Positions 50,334-59,486 are shown, counted from the first letter of the stretch. The stretch is DNA of 64,000 nucleotides from Aliitabrizicola sp041905595 (GCA_041905595.1 JAYRKT010000003.1:124001-188000); one strand, 5' to 3'. Made by a program: numbers and translations. The notes: generated from the letters alone by a model not told the origin.

Positions 50334-50942
50334 TCAGAACCGGTATGCGAGCCGGGCCTTGATGGTCATGACGTCGCCATCGACGCCGGCATTGCCGAAA
50401 TCGTTGAACTGGTTCCACAGCACCTCGCCGCCGAGGATCCATTTGTCGGTCAGGGCATAGTCGGTGCCGAAGCCCGCGACCCAGCCATTGCTGCTGACGC
50501 CATCGCCATTGATCGTGGTGTCAGCGCGGGCAATACCGGCCGTCCCGTAGACCAGCGCGCGGCCATTGGCGACCGGAACGCCCGCCTGCAGCTTGAAGCG
50601 ATAGATCGAGTCAAGGCTGGAATTGCCGGTGTCGCCCAGATCGGCGCCCGACCAGTCGTAATCGGCTTCGGCGCCGGCGACCCAATTGCCGAAATCGTAG
50701 CGATACCCGCCAAGGATGCCGCCGATCACGCCGCTGCCATTGGCAATGTTGGTGTCGGTATTGATGTCGCCATAACCAAGCGACGCACCGCCATAGAAGC
50801 CGGTCCAGTTGGTCGAAGGTGCGACCGTGACAACTGGAGCCGCTACGACAGGCTCGGGAACGGGCTGGCTTACTCCGCCGGCCTGGGCGGCAAGCGGTGC
50901 CATCAGGGCCGAACCAACGGCAAGGGCTGCGATACGTTTCAT
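50334..50942 (-). CDS. Outer-membrane beta-barrel protein (OmpA/opacity-like, 8-strand)
   Basis: This 202-aa protein has a signal peptide (RIAALAVGSALMAPLAAQAG) and a proline/valine-rich linker. Alternating amphipathic strands follow (NWTGFYGGASLGYGDINTDT and NWVAGAEADYDWSGAD), ending in a C-terminal aromatic LAYRF needed for BAM recognition. It fits the porin-like / Omp25-31 family common in alphaproteobacteria. The function may be structural. A strong terminator follows the gene. Confidence 0.9.
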   Translation of the reverse strand: MKRIAALAVGSALMAPLAAQAGGVSQPVPEPVVAAPVVTVAPSTNWTGFYGGASLGYGDINTDTNIANGSGVIGGILGGYRYDFGNWVAGAEADYDWSGADLGDTGNSSLDSIYRFKLQAGVPVANGRALVYGTAGIARADTTINGDGVSSNGWVAGFGTDYALTDKWILGGEVLWNQFNDFGNAGVDGDVMTIKARLAYRF

Positions 50943-51134
50943 GAATTCAACTCCTGTCTCTCTCTTGCGGCGCGCCGTTCGCGCTGTCCGCAGGTGACGG
51001 GACGCGTCAGGCGCCCGTGCAGGCAGGACATGGAGGTGTTTCGCGGCCAGGGTAAGGGCAGCTCACGGTCTGGTGAACCGGTCGGTACAATTTGGCCGAT
51101 TTCGGTCCAGATGATCGGCCGGTATTGGCCGATC

Positions 51135-52943
51135 TCAGATTTCTGATTTTTCCTCCAGGAGCAGCCATTCCTCCTCGGCTTCCATCAGGGCCGTCTGGCG
51201 TTCGGCCAGGGCCTCGCTTGCCTTCGCGAACTTCGCCGGCTCGCGCTGGTATAGCCCCTCCGCCGAGAGGAAGTCGTTGAGCTTGCTGATCTCGGCTTCC
51301 AGCCGCTCGATCACACCGGGCAAGGCTTCCAGTCTTTTCCTTTCGGTGAAGGTCAGGCCTTCCGTCGCCTTCCTCACCTCGATCCTCGGCTCTGGCGCGG
51401 AACGCGTTGTTTCATTAACAATTTCCGCCTCTGGCGCAGGGCGCTGCGCGGCATAGTCAGACCAACCGCCGGGATAGACCGTTGCCCTGCCCTTGCCCTC
51501 CAGTGCGACGGTTGCCGTCGCCACGCGGTCGATGAAGTCGCGGTCGTGGCTGACAAGCAGGACCGTGCCATCATACTCGCCCAGGATGTCCTGAAGCAGG
51601 TCCAGGGTTTCGACATCCAGATCGTTGGTCGGCTCGTCGAGGATCAGGAGATTCGATTCCCGCGCCATGATGCGGGCCAGCAGGAGCCGGGCTTTCTCCC
51701 CGCCGGACAGCGACCGGACGGGTGCCCGCGCCTGCCGCTCGTCGAAAAGGAAGTCCTTCAAATAGCCGACGACATGGCGGGGCGTGCCGCGCACCATCAC
51801 CTGATCCGACGACCCCGAGACACGCATTGCCGGATCGCCGGTCAGGCTGTCCCAGAGGCTGGCCTCGGGATCAAGCTGCGCCCGCGTCTGATCGAAGACG
51901 GCAATGGCCAGATTGGTGCCAAGCGTGACGGTGCCTGCATCCGGCGCCACTTCTCCGGTCAGCATCTTCAGAAGCGTGGTCTTGCCGATGCCGTTCGGCC
52001 CCACGAAGGCCACCCGGTCCCCGCGCAGGATGCGCAGGTCGAAACTCCGCACGATCGGCTTGTCGCCGAAACTCTTGGTCAGGCCCTTGGCCTCGATCAC
52101 CCGCTTGCCCGAGGCCGGACCGCTCTCCAGCTCCAGCGCCGCCGTCCCCTGCCGGCGGATCTGCGCGGCGCGTTCGGCGCGCATCGCCTGCAACGCCCGC
52201 ACCCGGCCCATGTTGCGCTTGCGCCGGGCGCTGATGCCTTCGACGGCCCATTTCGCCTCGGCCTTGATCTTTCGGTCAAGCTTGTGGCGCGCCTCGTCCT
52301 CTTCGGCCCAGATCGTCTCTCGCCAGTCCTCGAACCCCTCGAAACCCGCCTCGCGCCGCCTGACCTCGCCCCGGTCGATCCACAGCGTCGCGCGGGTGAG
52401 CGCCCGCAGGAAGGCGCGGTCGTGGCTGATGAGCACATAGGCCGAGCGGGTGCCCTTCAGCTGCGCTTCCAGCCATTCGATCGCCTCGATGTCGAGATGG
52501 TTTGTGGGCTCGTCCAGCAGCATGAGTTCCGGCGCCTCGGCCATCAGCTTGGCCAATGCTGCGCGCCGCCGTTCGCCGCCTGAAGCTTGGGCAACCGGGG
52601 TATCGGGCCGGAACTTCAGGCCCTCGGCCGCCATGCCGACACGGTAGGCCTCGCCCTCGGGCAAGCCGCTTGCCGCATAGTCGCCAAGCGTGGCGTATCC
52701 GGACAGGTCCGGGTCCTGCTCCATGTAGCCGACCGTCACGCCGGCCGGCACGACCCGCTCGCCCTTGTCGGGTTCGACGAGCCCCGCCATGACCTTCATG
52801 AGTGTCGACTTGCCGGAGCCGTTGCGTCCGACCAATGCCACGCGATCGCCCGGCTGGACCACCAGCGACAGGTCGTCGAAGACCGGGTTGCCGCCAAAGG
52901 TCAGCGAAATGCCGTTGAGTTGGAGAAGGGGTGCGCGCGCCAT
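51135..52943 (-). CDS. uup: ABC-F family ATPase Uup
   Basis: This 602-aa protein has two ABC domains without membrane segments. Walker A motifs are GRNGSGKST and GPNGIGKTT. Signatures are ASGGERRRA and LSGGEKARL. An inter-domain linker (KRNMGRVRALQAMRAERAAQ) and a C-terminal coiled coil (ERKRLEALPGVIERLEAE onward) complete it. Uup binds branched DNA and ribosomes and suppresses precise transposon excision. The C-terminal arm distinguishes it from EttA. The start is MARAPLLQLNG at 52943. Confidence 0.94.
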   Translation of the reverse strand: MARAPLLQLNGISLTFGGNPVFDDLSLVVQPGDRVALVGRNGSGKSTLMKVMAGLVEPDKGERVVPAGVTVGYMEQDPDLSGYATLGDYAASGLPEGEAYRVGMAAEGLKFRPDTPVAQASGGERRRAALAKLMAEAPELMLLDEPTNHLDIEAIEWLEAQLKGTRSAYVLISHDRAFLRALTRATLWIDRGEVRRREAGFEGFEDWRETIWAEEDEARHKLDRKIKAEAKWAVEGISARRKRNMGRVRALQAMRAERAAQIRRQGTAALELESGPASGKRVIEAKGLTKSFGDKPIVRSFDLRILRGDRVAFVGPNGIGKTTLLKMLTGEVAPDAGTVTLGTNLAIAVFDQTRAQLDPEASLWDSLTGDPAMRVSGSSDQVMVRGTPRHVVGYLKDFLFDERQARAPVRSLSGGEKARLLLARIMARESNLLILDEPTNDLDVETLDLLQDILGEYDGTVLLVSHDRDFIDRVATATVALEGKGRATVYPGGWSDYAAQRPAPEAEIVNETTRSAPEPRIEVRKATEGLTFTERKRLEALPGVIERLEAEISKLNDFLSAEGLYQREPAKFAKASEALAERQTALMEAEEEWLLLEEKSEI

Positions 52944-53006
52944 GATGGCGCGGGAGCTAATCGGCGGGGCGCGAAAGGTCAACGGCAGGCCGGACGTGCC
53001 GCCGCC

Positions 53007-53073
53007 GAATTTTCTACGAAAACTCTGGCCCGGGAACACCGAGGCGCGCGATTCTTCGCAGAAAAATCGTCTA
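53007..53073. repeat. Long inverted-repeat element, copy 2 (carries the olsB stop codon)
   Basis: Arms GAATTTTCTACGAAAACTC (53007-53025) and GATTCTTCGCAGAAAAATC (53050-53068) are diverged versions of the arms at 5256-5302. The spacer here is 24 bases. As in copy 1, the second arm is followed by GTCTA, giving on the minus strand a TAG stop codon (that of olsB) and then AC. In this case the neighbouring genes are on the same strand, so the element is not limited to convergent ends. Confidence 0.72.
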
Positions 53074-53820
53074 TCCCGCCACCCCGCGCAAAAGCCGCGC
53101 CCGCGCTGGCGGAATGGCGCGGATCTCTAGCCCGGTAAAGACATGCAGCGTGTCGAGGTCGCGGTCGACAACGGCGTGATCGCTGACCCAGCCCCCCATG
53201 AGCAGATAGGTCCGCAGCAGGGGCGGCATCGCCTGCATTGCCCGCTTCGCATCCGGTTTGAGCCGCTTCAGCGCGCGGGCAAAGCGGAAGACAACCGGCG
53301 CCTTGACACGGGGCAGCCAGCGCTTCGGTGCCAGATGCGCCTCCTTCAGCATGGCGAAGGCGTCGAGATAGGCCTCTGCCTCGGTCCCGCGGAAGGACGA
53401 GCAGCCAAAGAGCATCTCGACGCCGGTTTCGTCGACGAAGCGGGTCATCGCCCCCCAGGCCACGCGCAGGATGTCGGGATCCTTCCAGTCGGGATGGATG
53501 CAGAAGCGGCCCATCTCGACCATGGGCCCGTCGAAGGCCGACAGGGCGGAAAGGTTGTAATACTGCGCCGAATAGCTGCGGCCGATCTCCGCCCCGCCGG
53601 CCAGAGGCATCAGCCGGAAGCAGCAGACAAGCGTCCCGCTGCGCGTGTCCTCGACCAGCATGTGCAGGCAGGTCTCGTCGAAATCGTCGGCATCAACGCC
53701 CTCGACCTCAACGGCAGAGCGTGCGCGGAAGGTCAGGTAGCGCAGGCGCTGCGCGCGAAGCAGATCGGCCTCTCCCGAAGCCAGTCGCGCATGATAACGT
53801 CCCTTGCGAAGTGTCAGCAT
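53071..53820 (-). CDS. olsB: L-ornithine N(alpha)-acyltransferase OlsB
   Basis: OlsB makes lyso-ornithine lipid from ornithine and 3-hydroxyacyl-ACP, the first step of the phosphorus-free ornithine lipids. The 249-aa GNAT-fold protein starts MLTLRKGRYHARLASGEADL. It shows AQRLRYLTFR, the acceptor region VEMGRFCIHPDWKDPDILRV and FGCSSFRGTEAEAYLDAF of the hemolysin-type acyltransferases. olsA is not adjacent. The TAG stop lies within the repeat element. A longer open frame upstream is antisense to msrB. Confidence 0.92.
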   Translation of the reverse strand: MLTLRKGRYHARLASGEADLLRAQRLRYLTFRARSAVEVEGVDADDFDETCLHMLVEDTRSGTLVCCFRLMPLAGGAEIGRSYSAQYYNLSALSAFDGPMVEMGRFCIHPDWKDPDILRVAWGAMTRFVDETGVEMLFGCSSFRGTEAEAYLDAFAMLKEAHLAPKRWLPRVKAPVVFRFARALKRLKPDAKRAMQAMPPLLRTYLLMGGWVSDHAVVDRDLDTLHVFTGLEIRAIPPARARLLRGVAG

Positions 53821-53940
53821 CGGCGCCTCCTGCCGAATGACGCGGCTTGCGGCCCGCCAGGGGCCGCCTAGATAACACGGCGACACTGACATTGCCACAT
53901 GACAAGGTTGCGAAACCTGGTCGCGAACAGGAGCGAACGG

Positions 53941-54333
53941 ATGGAAAAGATCGTGAAATCGGATGAAGAGTGGCGGGCCGAGCTGGACGATCTGGCCTAC
54001 AAGGTCTTGCGCAAGCACGGAACCGAGCGCGCCTTCACCCATGACAACTTCCCCAAGACGCCGGGCGTGTTCCATTGCGCCGGCTGCGGGGCCGAACTGT
54101 TCGATCAGGCAACGAAATTCGACAGCGGGACGGGCTGGCCGAGCTTTTTTGCGCCGATCTCGCAGACTGCGGTCGAGACAAGCGAGGACCGGAGCTGGTT
54201 CATGCGCCGGACGGAAGTCCATTGCGCGCGCTGCGACGGGCATCTTGGCCACGTCTTTCCGGACGGCCCGGCGCCGACGGGGCTGCGCTATTGCATGAAC
54301 GGCGTGGCGATGACTTTCTCGCCCGAGGACTGA
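53941..54333 (+). CDS. msrB: Peptide-methionine (R)-S-oxide reductase MsrB
   Basis: MsrB repairs R-methionine sulfoxide. The 130-aa protein has zinc-binding CAGC (residues 46-49) and CARC motifs, the family segment FDSGTGWPSFFAPI and the catalytic cysteine in LRYCMNG near the C-terminus. The start MEKIVKSDEEW is preceded by GGAGCG. A hairpin follows the gene. It is cytoplasmic (no signal) and transcribed divergently from olsB. Confidence 0.97.
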   Translation: MEKIVKSDEEWRAELDDLAYKVLRKHGTERAFTHDNFPKTPGVFHCAGCGAELFDQATKFDSGTGWPSFFAPISQTAVETSEDRSWFMRRTEVHCARCDGHLGHVFPDGPAPTGLRYCMNGVAMTFSPED

Positions 54334-54352
54334 ACCCGACAGGAAGACCGAT

Positions 54353-54381
54353 GCGGGGGGCTGATGTCAGGCCCCCGCCCT
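54353..54381. terminator. Hairpin between msrB and bamE
   Basis: GCGGGGG (54353-54359) pairs with CCCCCGC (54372-54378), and the plus strand continues CCTTTC. It probably serves the convergent ends of msrB and bamE. Confidence 0.6.
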
Positions 54382-54387
54382 TTCAGA

Positions 54388-54849
54388 TTACGGCGCGCCC
54401 GAGCGGCTCCCGAGCAGGTCGCCCGTCGTCATCCGGCCCATGTTCCGCATCAGCTGATTGAGGAAGCTCACGCCCTTGATGTTGCTTTCGGTCACACGGC
54501 GCGACAGCACCACGACATTGCCGTCCTGCAGGCCGAAGCGCTCGATATTGGACACGGTGCCGGCGTCGGAAAAGCTGATGACGACGACCTGACGGTCGAT
54601 CTCGGTCATCGGCTTCAGGCCTTTCTGCTGGAAGCGGCTCTGAACGAAGAACCAGGCATCGTCATTGAGCAGGCCCTCGGCCGAGGGATGTCCGATCTTC
54701 TGTTCGACCGTCTCGCGGGTGTCCTTGCCGACCTCGACCGTCTTGAGTTCCTGATCTGTGGGCGCATAGCCGTGATAACGGACGATCGGGTTGCAGGCGG
54801 AAACGGCCAGGATCAGCGCCCCGAAAAGAGCAAGCAACACCAGACGCAT
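54388..54849 (-). CDS. bamE: Outer-membrane assembly lipoprotein BamE (SmpA/OmlA)
   Basis: This 153-aa lipoprotein has the lipobox LAVSAC with cysteine at residue 19. The BamE fold shows YAPTDQELKTVEVGKDTRET followed by VEQKIGHPSAEGLL and the strand FVQSRFQQKGLKPM. It stabilises BamA-BamD in the BAM complex. The C-terminal extension (VTESNIKGVSFLNQLMRNMG) is typical of alphaproteobacteria. I prefer the ATG at 54849 because it puts the lipobox at the normal place; 54897 is possible. Confidence 0.93.
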   Translation of the reverse strand: MRLVLLALFGALILAVSACNPIVRYHGYAPTDQELKTVEVGKDTRETVEQKIGHPSAEGLLNDDAWFFVQSRFQQKGLKPMTEIDRQVVVISFSDAGTVSNIERFGLQDGNVVVLSRRVTESNIKGVSFLNQLMRNMGRMTTGDLLGSRSGAP

Positions 54850-55049
54850 GGCGAGACGCGCGTGGGGAACTGTCCCCGCGATAGAGCTCGTTCCCATGCC
54901 CGGCCTCCTGCTGCCCCTGCGAACCGCTGCGCGCGGCCTCTTGCCTTGCGGATTGCGGATGCGTATCCGAAACTCATGACCGGCTTACAGAAGGTAGCGG
55001 CGCGGTTCAAGAAAGGAACGTGGGGCTCCGCGTCGGCGGCAGCCGGATA

Positions 55050-55691
55050 ATGCAGCTCTCGCCTTTCAGGATCTTCGCCGTGACAGGTTCACCCCCCTTT
55101 TCCCAACCGTATCGCGTCTCGGCCCTGTCGCCGCGGCGTCCGACCCGGTTTGATCTGCGTCCTGCAGAGGACGCGCGTGCAGCCGCGGCCGGGGACCTTG
55201 GCATCCTTGCCATTCCAGAGCTGCGGTTCCGCGGAGAGATCAAAGCCGATGGGCGGCATGACTTCCTGCTTGAAGGGCGGCTCGAGGCGCTGGTCGTGCA
55301 GGCCTGCGTGGTGACGCTTGCCCCGGTCGAAACACGGATCAGCGAGCCGGTCCGCCGCTGCTACGTTGCGGATTACCGTCTGCCCGAAGGCGACGAGATC
55401 GAGATACCGCAGGATGACGCGGAAGAGCCGCTCGGGACGGTCATCGACCCCGGCGAGGTGATGATCGAGGCCTTGTCCCTTGCTTTGCCCGACTATCCGC
55501 GCGCCGACGGGGCCGAAGCGGGGGAGATGGTCCATGCCGCCCCTGGCATCGCCCCCCTGCGCGAGGCTGACCTGAAACCCTTCGCGGGCCTTGCTTCGCT
55601 GGCCGACCGGCTTCGTGCCACGGCCGAGCCCGAGGCAGGAGAGTCGCAGAAAAAGCCGGGTGACGGCACGGAACCCGAAAGCGAAAGCTGA
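55050..55691 (+). CDS. YceD family protein (DUF177)
   Basis: This 213-aa protein of the YceD/DUF177 family is nearly always encoded just before rpmF, as here. It has LPFRIFAVTG-like SPFRIFAVTGSPPFSQPYRV and the conserved central FLLEGRLEALVVQACVVTLA with one cysteine. An acidic IDPGEVMIEALSLALPDYPR and a disordered charged tail follow. In plants and bacteria, family members bind 23S rRNA and help its accumulation; in this organism that is inferred. The start is the ATG at 55050. Confidence 0.87.
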   Translation: MQLSPFRIFAVTGSPPFSQPYRVSALSPRRPTRFDLRPAEDARAAAAGDLGILAIPELRFRGEIKADGRHDFLLEGRLEALVVQACVVTLAPVETRISEPVRRCYVADYRLPEGDEIEIPQDDAEEPLGTVIDPGEVMIEALSLALPDYPRADGAEAGEMVHAAPGIAPLREADLKPFAGLASLADRLRATAEPEAGESQKKPGDGTEPESES

Positions 55692-55706
55692 AGCGCCAGA
55701 AAGGGC

Positions 55707-55734
55707 TTGCGCCCGATCAGAATCCGGCTATTTT
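55707..55734 (+). promoter_or_regulatory. Candidate promoter of rpmF
   Basis: TTGCGC (55707-55712) and TATTTT (55729-55734) are spaced by 16 bases, about 105 bases before the rpmF start. It would allow rpmF-plsX-fabH to be made apart from yceD. Pattern match only. Confidence 0.4.
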
Positions 55735-55838
55735 CCGCGCCTCGCTTGCAGGAATGTCCGAGACAGGGCCCGATGGCCGGGCTATGGATGTTCCAGTCTT
55801 CAAATCAGGGGCCTGTCCCCACTATCCGAGGTTGTGAC

Positions 55839-56045
55839 ATGGCTGTCCCTCAGAACCGTACCACCCGCTCGCGCCGCAACATGCGCCGCGCGCATGACGC
55901 CCTCGTGGCGGCGAACCCGGCCGAATGCCCGAACTGCGGCGAACTGAAGCGTCCGCACCACGTGTGCAGCGCCTGCGGCCACTACGACTCGCGTGAAGTC
56001 GTTGCGCTGCAGCAGGAAGTCGACCTGGACGAGGACGCGGCGTAA
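55839..56045 (+). CDS. rpmF: 50S ribosomal protein L32
   Basis: L32 has 68 aa: a basic N-terminus (MAVPQNRTTRSRRNMRRAHD) and a zinc ribbon with cysteines at residues 30, 33, 43 and 46 (CPNC and CSAC). All four zinc ligands are kept, so this is the zinc-bound C+ form. It sits in the conserved yceD-rpmF-plsX-fabH block linking ribosome and lipid synthesis. Confidence 0.98.
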   Translation: MAVPQNRTTRSRRNMRRAHDALVAANPAECPNCGELKRPHHVCSACGHYDSREVVALQQEVDLDEDAA

Positions 56046-56072
56046 GCCGTTCCCTCCGTGCGCCGCTGAGCC

Positions 56073-57179
56073 ATGTCGGGACCAGACGACAAGCAGGCAC
56101 CGGGCGGCACAGCCCTTGTCATTTCGGTGGATGCGATGGGTGGCGATCGCGGGCCCGCGGCAGTTGTCGCGGGTATTCTGCGTTCTGCTGAAAAGAATCC
56201 CTCCATCCGCTTCATCGTGCATGGTGACGAGGCCGAGCTTTCCCGGCTGATGGCGCGTCACAAGACGCTGTCGGGCCGTGCGGAGATTCGCCACGCGCCC
56301 CGCGTCGTTGCCATGACCGACAAGCCCAGCCAGGTGATGCGCCACGGCGAAGGCACGTCGATGTGGGCCTGCATCGACTGCGTCCGCAGCGGCGAAGCCC
56401 AGGCGGCTGTCTCGTGCGGCAATACCGGGGCGCTGATGGCACTGTCGATGATCCGCCTGCGCAAGCTGCCTGGCGTCGATCGTCCCGCCATCGCCTGCCT
56501 CTGGCCCTCGCGCAATCCCGGCGGGTTCAACGTGATGCTGGATGTCGGAGCCGACATCCGCGCCGAGCCGCGCGATCTGGCGCAATACGCCATCATGGGT
56601 GCGGCCTATGCCCGCGACGGGCTGGGGCTGACCCGCCCCCGCATCGGCCTTCTCAACGTCGGGACCGAGGAACACAAGGGCCGGGCCGAGCTCAAGACCG
56701 CGCATGACATGATGCCGCAAGTGGCCGAATCCGGCGGCTTCGACTTCGTCGGCTTCGTCGAGGGCAGCGATATTCCGTCGGCCAAGGTCGACGTGATCGT
56801 CACCGACGGTTTCACCGGCAATGTCGCGCTCAAAACCGGCGAGGGCACGGCGCGGCTGACGTCCGATTTTCTGCGCGAGGCGTTCAAGGCCACGCTCCTG
56901 TCCATGTTTGCGGCGCTTCTGGCGCGCGGCTCGCTCAAGCGGTTGCAAAAGCGCATGGACCCGCGCCGCGTCAATGGCGGGGTCTTCCTCGGGCTGAACG
57001 GCGTCGTGGTGAAATCGCATGGCGGCGCGGATTCGACCGGGGTCTCGGCTGCGATCAAACTCGCCTTCCAGCTGGCCGAATCTCGGTTTCAGGAACGGAT
57101 GGCGGCACGGGTTGCATCGGCGGTGCTGGCCGGGCAGGATGCCCCCTCGGATGGGGCCACAAGCGGTAAGGCTGAATGA
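56073..57179 (+). CDS. plsX: Phosphate acyltransferase PlsX
   Basis: PlsX converts acyl-ACP to acyl-phosphate for phospholipid synthesis via PlsY. The 368-aa protein starts with the family signature ISVDAMGGDRGPAAVVAGIL. It has CGNTGALMALSMIRL and VTDGFTGNVALKTGEGTARL. It is peripheral to the inner membrane. The stop overlaps the fabH start by four bases (ATGA). The product class links to cdsA in the other envelope cluster. Confidence 0.97.
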   Translation: MSGPDDKQAPGGTALVISVDAMGGDRGPAAVVAGILRSAEKNPSIRFIVHGDEAELSRLMARHKTLSGRAEIRHAPRVVAMTDKPSQVMRHGEGTSMWACIDCVRSGEAQAAVSCGNTGALMALSMIRLRKLPGVDRPAIACLWPSRNPGGFNVMLDVGADIRAEPRDLAQYAIMGAAYARDGLGLTRPRIGLLNVGTEEHKGRAELKTAHDMMPQVAESGGFDFVGFVEGSDIPSAKVDVIVTDGFTGNVALKTGEGTARLTSDFLREAFKATLLSMFAALLARGSLKRLQKRMDPRRVNGGVFLGLNGVVVKSHGGADSTGVSAAIKLAFQLAESRFQERMAARVASAVLAGQDAPSDGATSGKAE

Positions 57180-58147
57180 CAATACGCGCCGTCGTAAAGG
57201 GCGTCGGGCACTATTTGCCCGAGCGGGTGGTTCCGAATTCTGAATTCGAAGCGACAATCGACACAAGCGACGAATGGATCCGCAGCCGCTCGGGGATCGA
57301 ACGGCGCCATTTCGCCGCCGAGGGCCAGACAACTTCCGATCTTGGCACCAGGGCGGCCCGCGCCGCGCTGGCCGATGCCGGCCTTGTCGCCGATGACATC
57401 GACGCGATCCTGGTCGCCACCTCGACCGCTGACCTGACCTTCCCCTCGGCGGCGACGATGATCCAGGCCGAGCTTGGGATGACGCGCGGTTTCGCCTTCG
57501 ACCTGCAGGCGGTCTGCGCCGGATTCGTCTTTGCCCTGACCCAGGCGCAGGCGCTGATCATTTCGGGCCAGGCGCGCCGCGTGCTGGTCATCGGCGCCGA
57601 GACCTTCTCGCGGCTGATGGACTGGACCGATCGCGGAACCTGTGTGCTGTTCGGCGACGGCGCCGGCGCACTGGTGCTCGAGGCCGCCGAGGGTGCGGGG
57701 ACCTCCGCCGATCGGGGTATCCTCGCCTCGGACCTGCATTCGGATGGCCGATTCAAGGACATCCTCTATGTCGATGGCGGCGTTTCGACCGGCAAAACCG
57801 GGCATCTGCGCATGTCCGGCAAGGAGGTCTTCCGCCACGCGGTCGAGAAACTTGCCGAAACCGCCCATAGCGCGCTTGAGAAGGCCGGACTGTCCAGTGG
57901 CGACGTCGACTGGATCGTGCCGCATCAGGCGAACCTCCGGATCATCAGCGCCACCGCGCAGCGGATGCAGGTGCCGATGGAGCGTGTCGTCGTTACCGTA
58001 CAGGACCACGGCAACACCTCGGCCGCCTCGATTCCCTTGGCTTTGTCCGTCGGCAAGCAGCGCGGGCAGATCAAGCCGGGCGACCTCGTGGTCACCGAAG
58101 CGATCGGTGGCGGGCTTGCCTGGGGCTCGGTCGTCCTGCGCTGGTAA
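57176..58147 (+). CDS. fabH: 3-oxoacyl-ACP synthase III (FabH)
   Basis: FabH starts fatty acid synthesis by condensing acetyl-CoA with malonyl-ACP. The 323-aa thiolase-fold protein has the catalytic triad in DLQAVCAGFVFAL (Cys), VPHQANLRI (His) and DHGNTSAASIPLAL (Asn). It begins IRAVVKGVGHYLPERVV, the usual N-terminus. It is coupled to plsX by a 4-base overlap. Confidence 0.98.
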   Translation: MTIRAVVKGVGHYLPERVVPNSEFEATIDTSDEWIRSRSGIERRHFAAEGQTTSDLGTRAARAALADAGLVADDIDAILVATSTADLTFPSAATMIQAELGMTRGFAFDLQAVCAGFVFALTQAQALIISGQARRVLVIGAETFSRLMDWTDRGTCVLFGDGAGALVLEAAEGAGTSADRGILASDLHSDGRFKDILYVDGGVSTGKTGHLRMSGKEVFRHAVEKLAETAHSALEKAGLSSGDVDWIVPHQANLRIISATAQRMQVPMERVVVTVQDHGNTSAASIPLALSVGKQRGQIKPGDLVVTEAIGGGLAWGSVVLRW

Positions 58148-58232
58148 GCGCTCTCAACTCGGCTTCCCAAGCCATTGATATTGACTTGGGTTTCCGAAGG
58201 TCTCAATCTGACCTGAAAACCGGGGGGTCGGA

Positions 58233-58535
58233 ATGAGTGAACGTACATTGACGCGCATGGATCTGAGCGAGGCCGTGTTCCGTGAAGTCGGGCTCAGCCG
58301 CAACGAATCCGCGCAGCTTGTGGAAGCCGTGCTGCAACATATGTCCGATGCGCTGGCCTCGGGCGAAACCGTCAAGATCTCGTCCTTTGGCACGTTTTCC
58401 GTGCGTGACAAGTCGGCCCGCATCGGCCGCAATCCAAAAACTGGCGACGAAGTCCCGATCAGCCCGCGCCGGGTGCTGACTTTCCGCCCGTCGCATCTGA
58501 TGAAGGATCGCGTCGCTGCTGGCAGCAAGCGCTGA
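58233..58535 (+). CDS. ihfA: Integration host factor subunit alpha
   Basis: This DNA-bending protein has 100 aa and pairs with IHF-beta. It shows TLTRMDLSEAVFREVGLSRN, the beta-arm region VKISSFGTFSVRDKSARIGR and the DNA-contacting RNPKTGDEVPISPRRVLTF. The order fabH-ihfA-merR matches other alphaproteobacteria. It acts in transcription architecture, recombination and replication. Confidence 0.97.
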   Translation: MSERTLTRMDLSEAVFREVGLSRNESAQLVEAVLQHMSDALASGETVKISSFGTFSVRDKSARIGRNPKTGDEVPISPRRVLTFRPSHLMKDRVAAGSKR

Positions 58536-58582
58536 TCACCGCCGCAGCGGCGGCTGACTGACCGGACCGGAAGGAGGGCCAC

Positions 58583-59464
58583 ATGGAGAAATCGCGCGAG
58601 GCTTTCCGCACAATCAGCGAGGTATCGGAGATTCTCGATACTCCGCCACATGTGCTCCGGTTCTGGGAAAGCCGCTTTCCGCAGGTGCGCCCGGTCAAAC
58701 GGGCCGGTGGCCGGCGCTATTATCGCCCGACGGACGTGGCGCTCTTGTCCGGGATCAAGCGCCTTCTGCATACCGATGGCCTGACGATCCGTGGCGTCCA
58801 GAAGGTGCTGCGCGAACATGGCATCCGCCATGTCATGGCGCTGGCCGATGCCCAGCTTGCCGGCGAGGCAATAGCCGCCGAGGCGATGCCCGCTCCTTCG
58901 GCCCCGGTAGAGCCGCCTGTGGCCCAGGTCCTGACTTTCCCCGAGCCGCGCGCAACGTCGTCCGTCACGGAACTGACCTATGCTGCGGAAGACGGCCCAA
59001 GCGCCTTCCCGGAGACGGCAGTTGCGGCTGAAGACCTGGTCGACGATTCCGCGGCCGTGGTCCTGGAAGAGACGCCCTATGAGGAAAAAGGCCCGCAAGA
59101 GCCGCAAGACGATCTGGATGTGGAGGTTTCGCTGCAATTGACCGAACTGATCGCGGAATTCGTCGAGCAGGCCGAATCCGATACGGAAAAAGAGCCGGTC
59201 GCGCCGGAATTACCGCTTTGGGCAAGCGCCGCCGCCGCGTCCCCTGCCCCTCCGCCTGCCCCATCCGCTGCGGATCTGCCCGACGACAGCGCTGATGCGT
59301 CTGACGGGGCCGAGGCGCCGCGCGGAGCCTGGATTGCGACAGAGCTGCGTCGGCTGACCCCGACGATGGCCGCGCCCTACAGCGCGGAATTCTCGGCGCT
59401 TGGTCGCCGTCTCGAGGCGCTGCGCGCCCGTCAACTCGCCGCCTCGCCTCCGCGGAAAGGCTGA
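58583..59464 (+). CDS. MerR-family transcriptional regulator
   Basis: This 293-aa protein has an N-terminal MerR winged helix (FRTISEVSEILDTPPHVLRF, then SRFPQVRPVKRAGGRRYYRP and a dimerisation helix up to about residue 85). A long acidic, proline/alanine-rich disordered region follows, and a short basic conserved C-terminus (LRRLTPTMAAPYSAEFSALG). No metal-binding cysteines are seen, so it is not a classical metal sensor. It is the group always found after ihfA in this order; its targets are unknown. Confidence 0.9.
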   Translation: MEKSREAFRTISEVSEILDTPPHVLRFWESRFPQVRPVKRAGGRRYYRPTDVALLSGIKRLLHTDGLTIRGVQKVLREHGIRHVMALADAQLAGEAIAAEAMPAPSAPVEPPVAQVLTFPEPRATSSVTELTYAAEDGPSAFPETAVAAEDLVDDSAAVVLEETPYEEKGPQEPQDDLDVEVSLQLTELIAEFVEQAESDTEKEPVAPELPLWASAAAASPAPPPAPSAADLPDDSADASDGAEAPRGAWIATELRRLTPTMAAPYSAEFSALGRRLEALRARQLAASPPRKG

Positions 59465-59486
59465 CCGCTGGCCCGCGCTTTCCTGC

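Noticed and set aside
55800..57332. 510-codon minus-strand open frame
   Set aside because: Antisense to rpmF, plsX and fabH; shadow composition.
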